A stretch of 64,000 nucleotides of DNA from RUG563 sp964423675. GTDB lineage: Bacteria; Bacillota; Clostridia; Christensenellales; Aristaeellaceae. The translations under genes were made by a program, and so were the position numbers. Where the stretch lies: positions 3,736 through 67,735 of the forward strand of contig CAYRFP010000005.1 of NCBI GenBank assembly GCA_964423675.1. The letters run 5' to 3'. The notes beneath the pieces were generated by a model that saw only the letters and a program-made list of their open reading frames with translations, did no database searches and was not told the DNA's origin. This document shows positions 8,257-16,933 of this stretch, one piece after another (position 1 is the first letter of the stretch; each line of letters opens with the position of its first letter).

Positions 8257-8937
8257 ATGACAAGAATCCTGCTGGTAGAAGATGAAGAAAAACTGGCCCG
8301 GTTCATTGAACTGGAGTTAACCCATGAGGGATACCAGGTAGAAAAGGCGTTTGATGGCCGAGCAGGATTGGATGCGGCGGAACAGGGCACGTATGACTTG
8401 ATGCTGCTTGATATTATGTTGCCAGGGCTGAATGGCCTGGAAGTACTGCGGCGGCTTCGGCGAACCACGAACATGCCGGTGATTATCCTGACGGCTCGGG
8501 ATGCTGTGATGGATAAAGTGACAGGCCTTGATATGGGCGCGGATGACTACATTACCAAGCCGTTCTCAATTGAGGAATTGCTGGCGCGTATCCGCGTTGC
8601 CCTGCGAAAACAGGCCTCTCAGCGAGAGGAAAGCCAGGTTATGCGCCTGGGCGAACTGACGATGGACGTGGCCCATCACCGTGTGATGCGGGATGACGTG
8701 GAAATTGAATTGACCAGCAGGGAATTCGCATTGCTTCAGTATTTTATGGAAAATAAAACCATCGTGCTTACTCGGGAACAACTGCTGGAACGGGTCTGGG
8801 GCTATCAGTTTATGGGAGAAACGAATGTGGTGGACGTGTATGTGCGTTATCTTCGTAGTAAGATCGATGACAGTCATACGCATAAATACCTGCAAACCGT
8901 GCGCGGCGTGGGCTATGTGCTGAGGGAAACACCATGA
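8257..8937 (+). CDS. OmpR/PhoB-family response regulator
   Basis: DNA-binding regulator of a two-component system. The 226-aa protein has a receiver domain (residues 1-118) with acidic pocket EDEE, phosphorylation site D in YDLMLLDIMLPGLNG (about residue 51), T/S and K of the switch (ILTAR, TKPF), followed by a winged-helix domain (residues 128-224) ending in KYLQTVRGVGYVL. ATG follows AAAGGAG. The stop overlaps the kinase start by ATGA, so the pair is one operon. The cell-envelope context (murC downstream) is suggestive but the signal is unknown. Confidence 0.95.
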   Translation: MTRILLVEDEEKLARFIELELTHEGYQVEKAFDGRAGLDAAEQGTYDLMLLDIMLPGLNGLEVLRRLRRTTNMPVIILTARDAVMDKVTGLDMGADDYITKPFSIEELLARIRVALRKQASQREESQVMRLGELTMDVAHHRVMRDDVEIELTSREFALLQYFMENKTIVLTREQLLERVWGYQFMGETNVVDVYVRYLRSKIDDSHTHKYLQTVRGVGYVLRETP

Positions 8938-10220
8938 GAGAAGACCGGCGAATGAAATCGATTGCCAGGCGGATGAACCGATCCTGGCTTTTTCGCGTGA
9001 TATTGCTGCTAATAGCAGTGAATATGGTGGTGGCTGGGCTGACGGTTTTTGGCTTTTGTTATTTGGCAGAGGAAACCCAGGGCGGCTGGCAGCAGGATCG
9101 CCCGGCAAGAAACCTGACCTGGGACGCATCTGTTTTGATCTGGGATCGCCCACTGACCATAACGTATACATTTATTGATGAAAGCGGAAACGCCTATACA
9201 GCTTCCGGCTATGGCTTTTTCCAGTTTGTCCGGGCATTGTTCGGCGTGCTGCTGCTGGCAGAAGTGCTGCTACTGACGCTGCACGGCCTGGGCGGCCGCC
9301 GACGCGCACGGCGATTGCTGCTGCCGCTGGAACAAATGGCGGCTACTGCGCAGGAATTGAGCCGCGCGTCGCTGGATCCTGAAAAATTGCATAATTTGGA
9401 GGACGCGATTGCAACGGTGTCTCCCCTGGCACCGGATGCAAAATTGACCACTGGCGATCGGGAATTGCAGGGGCTGGAAACAGCAGTGAACGATTTGCTT
9501 CGGCGTATGCGGGAATCCTATCGGGAGCAGAGCCGCTTCGTTTCGGATGCTTCCCATGAACTGCGAACGCCGATTGCCGTGATTCAGGGTTATGCGGATA
9601 TGCTCAGCCGCTGGGGGAAGGGAGATGAAAAGGTGCTGGAAGAAGGGATCAGCGCCATTCAATCCGAATCCGCCCATATGAAAACCCTGATCGAACAGCT
9701 GTTGTTTCTGGCGCGGGGAGATAGCGGACGTAATCAACTGGTTTTGGAAGAAGTGGATTTGGCTCAAATGATGCGGGAGGTGATGGATGAATCCCAGATG
9801 ATTTATCCGAACCGGCGCTGGAGGCTGCGACTGGGGCAGGAGCCGTTACAGGTGTGTGGGGACGCGGCCATGCTTAAGCAGACGGCGCGGATCCTGGTGG
9901 ATAATGCAGTGCGGTATACCAGCGAGGAGGAGGGCATTACGCTGATTGCGCAAATGCAGGAGGGGATTCCCTGCTTTGCCGTGCAGGATAACGGCATGGG
10001 GATTAAAGCGGAAGACTTGAACCATATTTTCGATCGGTTTTATCGGTCAGATCCTGCCCGCGCCCGGGCAACGGGCGGAACGGGACTGGGCCTGTCCATC
10101 GCTCAATGGATTGTGGAGCGACATGGGGGATATTTCGAGGTATTTTCCCGTGAGGAGGTGGGCACTCGCATGAGCGTTTTGCTTCCCCAGAAGCCAGAAG
10201 AAAAGGAAGTAAAGGAATAA
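8934..10220 (+). CDS. Sensor histidine kinase (HAMP, HisKA, HATPase)
   Basis: Partner of the upstream regulator. The 428-aa protein has two membrane spans (residues about 22-45 and 98-118) bracketing a short extracytoplasmic part of about 50 residues, a HAMP-like linker (residues 120-190), the H-box SDASHELRTPIAVIQGYAD with the phosphorylated His, then N box (RILVDNAVRY), G1 (VQDNGMGI), F (FDRFYR) and G2 (GTGLGLSI) boxes. The short sensor loop suggests detection of a membrane or envelope condition. ATG at 8934 overlaps the regulator stop; a second ATG 18 bases on is possible. A terminator follows. Confidence 0.94.
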   Translation: MREDRRMKSIARRMNRSWLFRVILLLIAVNMVVAGLTVFGFCYLAEETQGGWQQDRPARNLTWDASVLIWDRPLTITYTFIDESGNAYTASGYGFFQFVRALFGVLLLAEVLLLTLHGLGGRRRARRLLLPLEQMAATAQELSRASLDPEKLHNLEDAIATVSPLAPDAKLTTGDRELQGLETAVNDLLRRMRESYREQSRFVSDASHELRTPIAVIQGYADMLSRWGKGDEKVLEEGISAIQSESAHMKTLIEQLLFLARGDSGRNQLVLEEVDLAQMMREVMDESQMIYPNRRWRLRLGQEPLQVCGDAAMLKQTARILVDNAVRYTSEEEGITLIAQMQEGIPCFAVQDNGMGIKAEDLNHIFDRFYRSDPARARATGGTGLGLSIAQWIVERHGGYFEVFSREEVGTRMSVLLPQKPEEKEVKE

Positions 10221-10223
10221 ACA

Positions 10224-10256
10224 TGGGAGAGCCGACAAAGACGGCCCTCTTTTTTG
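10224..10256 (+). terminator. Rho-independent terminator of the two-component operon
   Basis: GAGAGCCG and CGGCCCTC form an 8-bp stem with one mismatch around a 7-base loop, followed by TTTTTT, directly after the kinase stop. Confidence 0.82.
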
Positions 10257-10280
10257 TGAAGTGCTTCCGGCGTCTCCCTC

Positions 10281-10310
10281 TTGATATTCGAGGGTAAAAT
10301 AGCGTATAAT
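10281..10310 (+). promoter_or_regulatory. Sigma-A promoter of murC
   Basis: TTGATA, 18-base spacer, TATAAT, ending 28 bases before the murC ATG. Confidence 0.8.
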
Positions 10311-10338
10311 AAAGAGAATCTGTTTCTTGAGGTGAATT

Positions 10339-11733
10339 ATGATAAACATTCAGGATTACGTAGGCCAGCGGGTGCACATGATTGGCATCGGCGGCTCCAG
10401 CATGAGCGGTTTGGCTGAAATGCTGCTACGGGAAGGATATATCGTTACAGGATCGGATAACGCCAATTCGCATGCGGTGGAACGGCTGCGGGCTATGGGT
10501 ATTTCGGTTTCTGTGGGGCATCAGGCGGAAAACGTGCAGGGGGCAGCGCTGGTTGTCTTTTCGGCGGCTATTGCGCCGGAAAATCCGGAACGGCAGGAAG
10601 CGAAACGGCTGGGTGTACCGGAAATGGAACGCTCCACGCTGCTGGGGGAACTGATGTTGGGCCACAAAAATGTGATCTGTGTCAGCGGTGCGCATGGCAA
10701 AACCACCACCTCCTCCATGATCGCGGAGACGCTGCTGGAATGCGGGCAGGATCCAACGGTGCATATTGGCGGGCGGCTGGACGCGCTGGGCGGCGGTTCC
10801 CGGATCGGTGGCAAGGACGTATTCGTGGCGGAAGCATGCGAGTTCCATGGAAGCTTTTTGGAAATGCATCCCACGGTGGCGGTGGTGCTGAATATTGATG
10901 CGGATCATCTGGATTATTATAAAGACATCGATCATATCCAGCAGGCGTTTGGCCAGTTTCTTTCCCTGTTGCCCAGAAACGGACTGGCATTGGGCTGGGG
11001 CGAGGATGAACGAATTCAGGCGCTGTTTTCCGCGCTTTCCTGCGATAAACGCACCTTTGGCCTGAACGAAGCCAACGATTATTATCCGGCGCATCTGACC
11101 TATAACGATACCGGCTGCCCGCGCTACGATGCAATGTATCGGGGTGAAAAGCTTTGCCGGGTGGAACTGCGGGTGGCTGGCAGCTTTAACGTGGTCAATT
11201 CTCTGGCGGCGCTGGCAGCAGCCCACGCTGTGGGTGTGGATCCGACGGAAGCGGCGGCATCTCTTAGCCGGTTTGCGGGCGTGCATCGGCGGTTTGAGTT
11301 TACGGGTATGATCGATGGTGTAAAAATGTATCACGATTATGGCCATAACCCCACGGAAATGCGGGCGGCGCTGGCCGTAGCGCGGCAGCAGCATCCCCGG
11401 CGGCTTTGGGCGGTGATGCAGCCTCATACCTTCAGCCGGGTGAAAAGCCTGTTTGGCGATTATCTGACCTGCACGCAGATTGCGGATTATACCCTGGTGA
11501 CAGATATTTTCGCCGCGCGGGAAAAGGATCCGGGGGATATTAAGGCGGAGATGATCGTGGACGGCATGCGAAAAAATGGGGTTGATGCAGTGCATACGCC
11601 GTCCTTTGACGATACGGAAAAGTATCTGCGGGCGCACTGGCAGCCCGGCGACCTGGTGCTGACCATGGGCTGCGGCAACATCAATCTGCTCAACGAGCAG
11701 ATGCAGATGCATGGCGACACGGAAAGCAGATAA
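10339..11733 (+). CDS. murC: UDP-N-acetylmuramate--L-alanine ligase
   Basis: Adds L-alanine to UDP-N-acetylmuramate in the cytoplasm, using ATP, to begin the peptidoglycan stem peptide. The 464-aa length is normal. Visible motifs: N-terminal nucleotide-binding IGIGGSSMSGLAE, the central ATP-binding GAHGKTTTSSMIA (about residue 117), NIDADHLDYY, the Mur-ligase HRRFEF motif and the YHDYGHNPTEMRA motif of the C-terminal domain. The ATG has GAGGTG 6 bases upstream. It has its own promoter, separate from the two-component system before it. Confidence 0.96.
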   Translation: MINIQDYVGQRVHMIGIGGSSMSGLAEMLLREGYIVTGSDNANSHAVERLRAMGISVSVGHQAENVQGAALVVFSAAIAPENPERQEAKRLGVPEMERSTLLGELMLGHKNVICVSGAHGKTTTSSMIAETLLECGQDPTVHIGGRLDALGGGSRIGGKDVFVAEACEFHGSFLEMHPTVAVVLNIDADHLDYYKDIDHIQQAFGQFLSLLPRNGLALGWGEDERIQALFSALSCDKRTFGLNEANDYYPAHLTYNDTGCPRYDAMYRGEKLCRVELRVAGSFNVVNSLAALAAAHAVGVDPTEAAASLSRFAGVHRRFEFTGMIDGVKMYHDYGHNPTEMRAALAVARQQHPRRLWAVMQPHTFSRVKSLFGDYLTCTQIADYTLVTDIFAAREKDPGDIKAEMIVDGMRKNGVDAVHTPSFDDTEKYLRAHWQPGDLVLTMGCGNINLLNEQMQMHGDTESR

Positions 11734-11762
11734 ACCGGACGGCGTTTCTGATTCCAACGAGG

Positions 11763-11791
11763 TTGACATTCTGCCGACGTTTATCTATACT
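11763..11791 (+). promoter_or_regulatory. Near-consensus sigma-A promoter of the glycerophosphodiesterase gene
   Basis: TTGACA, 17-base spacer, TATACT. Transcription would begin near 11798, after the longest-frame ATG at 11794, which supports the downstream start at 11824. Confidence 0.88.
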
Positions 11792-11823
11792 AAATGAGAA
11801 CGAATCGAAGGGGGAACCGTTTT

Positions 11824-12546
11824 ATGTATGATACACTGCATATTCAGTCCGGCGATGTGAAGATGATCGCCCATCGTGGCGTAAGCGGACTGGAACTGGA
11901 AAACACAGCTTCCGCTTTTGTGGCGGCGGGAAATCGCTCTTACTTTGGTATTGAAACCGATGTGCATCGCACGGTGGACGGCCAGTTCATTATCATCCAT
12001 GATGATAACACCAAGCGGGTGGCCGGCGATGAAATGATCGTGGAAAAAACCAGCTTCGAAACCCTTCGCGCCATTCGCCTGTGCGATAAGGATGGAAAAA
12101 AGGGGCGTAAGGATCTGGTCATGCCCTCTTTGGAGGAATACATCCTGCTGTGCAAAAAGTATGAAAAAGCGGCTGTGCTGGAATTAAAAAATCATTTTCA
12201 GCCTGAGGAGATCGATCAGATTATTCAGATTATCCGGAATGCGGAATGGCTGGAAAACACGATCTTTATTTCCTTCGATCTGCCGAACATGATTTGCCTG
12301 CGGGAAAAGCTACCTCAGCAGCCCGCCCAGTTTCTGATTTCGTCGTTCCCGGACTGGCTGGTGGATACACTGCAAAAGTATCATCTGGATCTGGATATTC
12401 ATCATCGGGCGTTAACTGCAGAGCGTGCTAAGGAGCTTAAGGAAGCGGGAATAAAGATCAACGTCTGGACGGTGGATTCGCTGGAAGAGGCGCAGCGGAT
12501 GATCGAATATGGCGTTGATTATATTACCAGCAATATAATCGAATAA
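11824..12546 (+). CDS. Glycerophosphodiester phosphodiesterase
   Basis: Hydrolyses glycerophosphodiesters from phospholipid head groups or teichoic acid to glycerol 3-phosphate and an alcohol. The 240-aa protein shows the GDPD signature AHRGVSGLELENTASAF with the catalytic His and Glu, the metal site GIETDVHRTVDG and the second catalytic His of IIHDD. The C-terminal ...VWTVDS motif is the usual end of the TIM barrel. No signal peptide, so it acts in the cytoplasm (UgpQ-like). AAGGGGG 9 bases before ATG 11824 and the promoter position fix the start. The alpha-galactosidase gene follows 76 bases later and may be co-transcribed. Confidence 0.92.
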   Translation: MYDTLHIQSGDVKMIAHRGVSGLELENTASAFVAAGNRSYFGIETDVHRTVDGQFIIIHDDNTKRVAGDEMIVEKTSFETLRAIRLCDKDGKKGRKDLVMPSLEEYILLCKKYEKAAVLELKNHFQPEEIDQIIQIIRNAEWLENTIFISFDLPNMICLREKLPQQPAQFLISSFPDWLVDTLQKYHLDLDIHHRALTAERAKELKEAGIKINVWTVDSLEEAQRMIEYGVDYITSNIIE

Positions 12547-12622
12547 AGCATCTGTACACCAAAGAACCGCACAACGATTCTTCCTTTTCCCCAAAACATG
12601 CACGACGAAAGGAACCATTCCA

Positions 12623-14497
12623 ATGAAGTTTTCTTATGGGCTGCACTATGAAATGAATGGCGAAACCTACCGGGAACTTTTTGACGGCGTATTTGTGCAG
12701 GGAAAGATACAGGAAAAATGTGTTCATTCTGCCGCTGTGGTTTCTTTGAAAATAGAGGAGGAACCGCGGAAAATAAGCATGGCGGTGGAAAACCTGGGAA
12801 CGGAAACTATCCGCATCCGCAAAGCCGTGACGCTGGAGACTGCGTTTGAGAATCTGTTGCAAACAAACGGGCCGGAGGATCTTCAGTTTTATACGGATTG
12901 GGATCATATCTGGCATACCGTGGGCATGACCAGCGCGGCGGGGAAGGACGATTCTATTTGGGATTTGAAGCGTACCCGTGCGATCTATAATGGCGGACTG
13001 ATTCGAAAAAGCGATGCTGTGGGCGTGGCAATGGCGTATGAAACGCCCTGCCGCTTTCAGCCTTCGATCCGGTTTGAGAACGGCCATGTGACCGCGCTGG
13101 AATATGTGGAAAAGGAACTGAAGCCGGGGGAACGGCTTGAAATCGATCCTTTCGCCCTTTCTGCCTGCCAGCATTTTGGAAAAGCGCTGAAGAGCCTGCA
13201 TGAACATCAGACCTCTCGAAAGCCGATTGAGAAGATTCGGGATTATTTCGGGTATAACACCTGGGAAGCCTTTGGAAGCGACATAACGCCTGAGAACATC
13301 GAAAAATGCCTGGATGCTATTCAAAAAACGCCCCTGCTTCGGGAGAATATCCGCTATTTCATCTTGGACGATGGATGGCAAACAACCATGGGGGATTGGC
13401 AGGAAAACGAGCGGTTTGCAGGGATTGGCATGGCGAAGATCGCTGAAGACATTCGCGCTGCCGGGATGCTTCCTGGTATTTGGACGGCGCCGTTTATCGC
13501 TAACGGAGATTCGCAGCTGGTGCAGAAGCATCCGGAAATGTTTCTGAAAGGGCCGGATGGAAAACTCCTTCCCACGGTGCCGGGCCGAAGCGTTTTTATT
13601 CTGGATATTACTCACCCTGCGACCAAGACATTCGTGGCGCAACTGTATCAACGGCTGTATGGCTGGGGATATCGCTACTTTAAAACTGATTTTCTGAAGG
13701 ACGCGGTACAGCCCCTGGTTCACGGAAACCCGGAATACCTAGAAGGAATCCAGCGATACGATCCTAAAGTGACGCCGGAGGAAGCCATGAATGCAATCAA
13801 TGCCATCATCCGGGAGGCAATAGGTGAGGATTCCTTCTGGATGGGTTGCGGCACCCAGCTAATCACTGATTGTGAAAAAATGGACGCTACCCGCACTGGC
13901 GGCGATATTTCGCCCCGCTGGTCCCGGGTGCCCATGCAGGTATCCGCAGTGGTTTGGCGGCTGCTTTGCAATGGTCATCGGTTCCTGGCAGACCCGGATT
14001 TCGCGGTACTCGCTTCGCATGATACCCTTTATCCCGAGGGGCTTCGGGAAGTTTGGCTTGCCCAGGAAAATGAACCGTTTAAGCTGAACGCCTTCTCTGG
14101 ACCGCTGTTTAACGCCAAAGAGGCGCGCACGTGGTTGTCCTTCGTTCTGATTAGCGGCGGGTTGGTAAATCTCAGCGATTGCCTGTACGCCCTTAAGCCG
14201 CAGGCGCTGGAAATGCTGGAAGTGGTGTATCGGTATGCCGGTGGGCCAGGCTTTATGCCCGTGGACGCCAATAAAACGTTGCCCAGCATTTTCATGCGGC
14301 CCTGGCAAGGGCAGATGCTGGTTGGAATCTTCAACTGGGAGGAAGAGGAACGGGAGATTTCTGTTCCCTTCGGCGGCGATATGCTGCCCGCTGCGGATAC
14401 GGCGGAGGATGTTTGGTCCGGCGAAACGTTGTGCATAGATGGAAAGCCGATGTTGATGCGACTTCAGCCCAGGTCGGCTGTGGTGCTGAAGGTTTAA
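12623..14497 (+). CDS. Alpha-galactosidase / melibiase-like glycoside hydrolase (clan GH-D, GH36-like)
   Basis: Predicted to release terminal alpha-galactose from oligosaccharides. The 624-aa protein has an N-terminal beta-sandwich part (1-200) and a TIM barrel (about 205-520). The barrel contains GYNTWEAFG, the substrate motif ILDDGWQ, GIWTAPF, the nucleophile motif YFKTDFL and the second acidic motif DATRTGGDISPRW, which is the typical order for GH36. A C-terminal beta-domain ends the protein. It has no signal peptide, so the substrate must be imported, in line with the sugar transporters in this window. AAAGGAA precedes the ATG. GH27/GH31-like relatives cannot be fully excluded, but the motif spacing fits GH36. 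Confidence 0.85.
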   Translation: MKFSYGLHYEMNGETYRELFDGVFVQGKIQEKCVHSAAVVSLKIEEEPRKISMAVENLGTETIRIRKAVTLETAFENLLQTNGPEDLQFYTDWDHIWHTVGMTSAAGKDDSIWDLKRTRAIYNGGLIRKSDAVGVAMAYETPCRFQPSIRFENGHVTALEYVEKELKPGERLEIDPFALSACQHFGKALKSLHEHQTSRKPIEKIRDYFGYNTWEAFGSDITPENIEKCLDAIQKTPLLRENIRYFILDDGWQTTMGDWQENERFAGIGMAKIAEDIRAAGMLPGIWTAPFIANGDSQLVQKHPEMFLKGPDGKLLPTVPGRSVFILDITHPATKTFVAQLYQRLYGWGYRYFKTDFLKDAVQPLVHGNPEYLEGIQRYDPKVTPEEAMNAINAIIREAIGEDSFWMGCGTQLITDCEKMDATRTGGDISPRWSRVPMQVSAVVWRLLCNGHRFLADPDFAVLASHDTLYPEGLREVWLAQENEPFKLNAFSGPLFNAKEARTWLSFVLISGGLVNLSDCLYALKPQALEMLEVVYRYAGGPGFMPVDANKTLPSIFMRPWQGQMLVGIFNWEEEEREISVPFGGDMLPAADTAEDVWSGETLCIDGKPMLMRLQPRSAVVLKV

Positions 14498-14591
14498 TCT
14501 TGGAAATCCAGCTGACCGACTACGTGCTGTATGCAGCTGGTGTGCGATACGAAAGAAAATAAAGCCGCCGGGCATTGAGGGATAGTATAGC

Positions 14592-14633
14592 AAAATCCCG
14601 TCTGGTTTTGAAAAAAGCCAGACGGGATTTTTT
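14592..14633. terminator. Bidirectional terminator between the alpha-galactosidase gene and sigH
   Basis: A perfect stem AATCCCGTCTGG/CCAGACGGGATT with A-run on the left and T-run on the right serves both converging genes. Confidence 0.9.
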
Positions 14634-14664
14634 GCGTTTTTCCATGAAGAATAAATAATTTGAA

Positions 14665-15312
14665 TCATTTATTTTCTTCCATGAATTTGACCAGCTTCCG
14701 CTTAACACGCTGCAGAGCATTATCAATGGATTTTACATGACGTCCCAGCAGGTCGGCAATTTCCTGATAGCTTTTGCCATCCATGAACGCATCCAGCACC
14801 TGCCGCTCCAGATCGGAAAGCAGATCGTCCATTTGCGCCTGAATATGAGCCAGATCCTCCTGGCTGATATACAGATCCTCGGGATTGGTAACTCTACCCT
14901 CGATCACATCCAGCAGCGTCCGATCAGATTCTTCATCATAAAGCGGTTTGTTCAGAGAAACGTAGCTGTTCAGAGGCACATGCTTTTGCCGGGTGGCGGC
15001 CTTAATGGCAGTAATAATCTGGCGTTTCACGCACAGCTCCGCAAAAGAACGGAATGAGGCCAGGCGGGCGGGCTGAAAATCCCGAATGGCCTTATACAGG
15101 CCGATCATTCCCTCCTGAACAATATCCTCATGATCCGCGCCGATGAGAAAATAGCTGCGCGCCTTGGAACGCACAAAATTCTTATATTTATTCAGCATGT
15201 AGGCCAGCGCCTGGCCATCGCCCTGCTGGGCAAGCATAACTGCTTCCTCATCCGGCAGAGCTTGGAAGCGTTCGATTTCCCGCTGTTCTTCTGTCATAGG
15301 AGAATCCGGCAT
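14665..15312 (-). CDS. sigH: RNA polymerase sigma-H factor
   Basis: Sigma-70 family factor that in Bacillus and Clostridium directs transition-state and early sporulation genes. The 215-aa protein shows region 2 (DEEAVMLAQQGDGQALAYMLNKYKNFV, then DHEDIVQEGMIGLYKAIRDF) and region 4 (SDLERQVLDAFMDGKSYQEIADLLGRHVKSIDNALQRVKRKL). GGAGG lies 5 bases before ATG 15312; the GTG two codons earlier overlaps that site and is rejected. It follows rlmB by 21 bases in the common Firmicutes cluster, but the small NYN-domain gene (yacP) usually found between rlmB and sigH is absent here. Confidence 0.94.
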   Translation of the reverse strand: MPDSPMTEEQREIERFQALPDEEAVMLAQQGDGQALAYMLNKYKNFVRSKARSYFLIGADHEDIVQEGMIGLYKAIRDFQPARLASFRSFAELCVKRQIITAIKAATRQKHVPLNSYVSLNKPLYDEESDRTLLDVIEGRVTNPEDLYISQEDLAHIQAQMDDLLSDLERQVLDAFMDGKSYQEIADLLGRHVKSIDNALQRVKRKLVKFMEENK

Positions 15313-15333
15313 GGGCACCTCCAGGGAGAAATT

Positions 15334-16479
15334 TTATTCGCGGCAAGCGAACGCGGCGTACATCATCACGCCGGCGGCCACAGATGCGTTCAGCGATCCC
15401 ACGCCGCCCTTCATGGGCAGAGACACTCGATGATCGCAGGAATCCAGCACCAGGCGGCTCACACCCTCACCTTCCGCACCGATAATCAGGGCCACAGCGC
15501 CTTCAAAGTTTACCTTCCGGTAATCCTCGCCCACCATATCAGCCGCGAAGAGCCAAATGCCCTTTTCCTTGAGCATTTTCAGGGTGCGGGTCAGGTTGGT
15601 CACCCGGGCTACCTTCACCGTTTCAATAGCACCCGCCGAGGCTTTTACAGCGGAGGGAGTCAGGCCTACTGCACGGCGTTCAGGAACGATTACTCCGTGC
15701 GCGCCAACGCAGGCAGCAGTTCGGATGATAGCGCCCAGGTTCTGCGGATCCGTTACCCCATCCAGCACCACCAGGAAAGGCGCTTCGCCCTTTTCTTCAG
15801 CTTCGCGAAGCATATCTTCCACATCGTAATACCGATAGGCGGAGGCGAAAGCCAGCATGCCCTGATGATTGCGGGTGATTTCGTCCAGACGCGTCCGATC
15901 CACCATCTGAACCGGGATGTGCCGTTCCCGGGCCATGGCTACGATTTCTCGGGCCGTTGCAGACAGATCGCCCTTGGCTACCAGCAACTTTTCGATGTCC
16001 CGGCCGTTTTTGATGGCCTCCCGGATGGGATTGCGGCCGGAAAGCAGATTTTCTGGGGGCTGATAGGCATCCTCCGGGGGCAGCGTCGGCTTGGGGGCAG
16101 GGCGTTCCTGCCGGGGCGCAGACCGATCCGCCTTCGGAGCGGGGAAGGAAGGCTGTTCGTTCCGCTGGAATCCGGGCTTTTCCTGCCGCTGAAAGCTGTT
16201 TTCTTCCTTGTGCGCAAAGCTGGACTTTTCGTTTTTGCGCTGGAAGGAATCGTTTTTGCGGCCATAGGCCGGCTTATCATAGCCCGCTTTATCATGAGAC
16301 GGCTTGCCACTGCGATAGCCGCCCCTGCCGCCGAAGGCCGCATCATCTTGGCTCTTGCGGCGATCCGTGCCGGGCTTGCTGGAATGATAATGGGATCCTT
16401 CTTCATCCCATTTGCTTTCTTGGCGCAAATGGTCGTTTCGGCTCATTTTCTTGGGATTCAAATCTTTATAAAAAGCCAT
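15334..16479 (-). CDS. rlmB: RlmB-type 23S rRNA (Gm2251) methyltransferase with long disordered N-terminus
   Basis: SPOUT methyltransferase expected to methylate G2251 of 23S rRNA. Of 381 residues, the last 240 form the normal enzyme: an N-terminal L30e-like part starting LLSGRNPIREAI, then LDGVTDPQNLGAIIRT, the SAM-site IGAEGEGVS and the final LPMKGGVGSLNASVAAG. The first about 135 residues are an extra low-complexity segment rich in Lys, Arg, Ser, Gln and Pro with repeated phrases such as SFQRKNEK, SFQRQEK and GFQRNEQ; it is probably disordered and RNA-binding. GAAAGGAG about 10 bases before ATG 16479 sets the start. The gene lies between mrnC and sigH in one operon. Confidence 0.9.
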   Translation of the reverse strand: MAFYKDLNPKKMSRNDHLRQESKWDEEGSHYHSSKPGTDRRKSQDDAAFGGRGGYRSGKPSHDKAGYDKPAYGRKNDSFQRKNEKSSFAHKEENSFQRQEKPGFQRNEQPSFPAPKADRSAPRQERPAPKPTLPPEDAYQPPENLLSGRNPIREAIKNGRDIEKLLVAKGDLSATAREIVAMARERHIPVQMVDRTRLDEITRNHQGMLAFASAYRYYDVEDMLREAEEKGEAPFLVVLDGVTDPQNLGAIIRTAACVGAHGVIVPERRAVGLTPSAVKASAGAIETVKVARVTNLTRTLKMLKEKGIWLFAADMVGEDYRKVNFEGAVALIIGAEGEGVSRLVLDSCDHRVSLPMKGGVGSLNASVAAGVMMYAAFACRE

Positions 16480-16495
16480 GAACAAAAAGCTCCTT

Positions 16496-16933
16496 TCAAG
16501 GGCAACTGGTTTCCTGCGCATCCGTATCGGATGCCTGCATCCAAGCTGCCAGCTGCTTCAGCCGTTCAATATCTCCGATAAGAAATAGGTAGCCCAATAG
16601 CGCCTCCAGGCCAGTCGCCCCGGCATACTCGCCGGTTGTGGCGGATTTGGGGGCGCTGTGATGAGAATGCGCGTTTCGGCCGCGTTTCACGATGGCGAGT
16701 TCGTCTTCATTCAAGCGAGGCAGAAGGCGCGTCAGCGCTTTGTTTTGCGCTACAGCGTTTACTTTTCCTGTGGCCTGCAGATGCATGTCCCGCACTCTGC
16801 AATCTTGGCCGATCAGCGCCGTGCGAACCAGCAGGGAGTGCACGCTATCGCCAACAAAAGCCAATTGCAGGGGAGAAAGCATGCGCGCCTGCTCGGGAGA
16901 AAGCTGCGGCGAAAGTGCCGCCTGTTCCATCAT
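16496..16933 (-). CDS. mrnC: Mini-ribonuclease III
   Basis: Dimeric RNase III-like enzyme without a dsRNA-binding domain, which matures 23S rRNA in Bacillus. The 145-aa protein has the RNase III core motif LAFVGDSVHSLLVRT with the conserved Asp, KRGRNAHSH, and the second acidic site EYAGATGLEALLGYLFL. Length and motif order match the family. Its ATG overlaps the stop of the AraC-family gene upstream by 4 bases, so it depends on that gene's promoter. In most Firmicutes cysS occupies the upstream place. Confidence 0.93.
   Translation of the reverse strand: MMEQAALSPQLSPEQARMLSPLQLAFVGDSVHSLLVRTALIGQDCRVRDMHLQATGKVNAVAQNKALTRLLPRLNEDELAIVKRGRNAHSHHSAPKSATTGEYAGATGLEALLGYLFLIGDIERLKQLAAWMQASDTDAQETSCP

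Noticed and set aside
10426..11769. 447-codon open frame on the minus strand
   Set aside because: Antisense to murC; no domain, no start signal.
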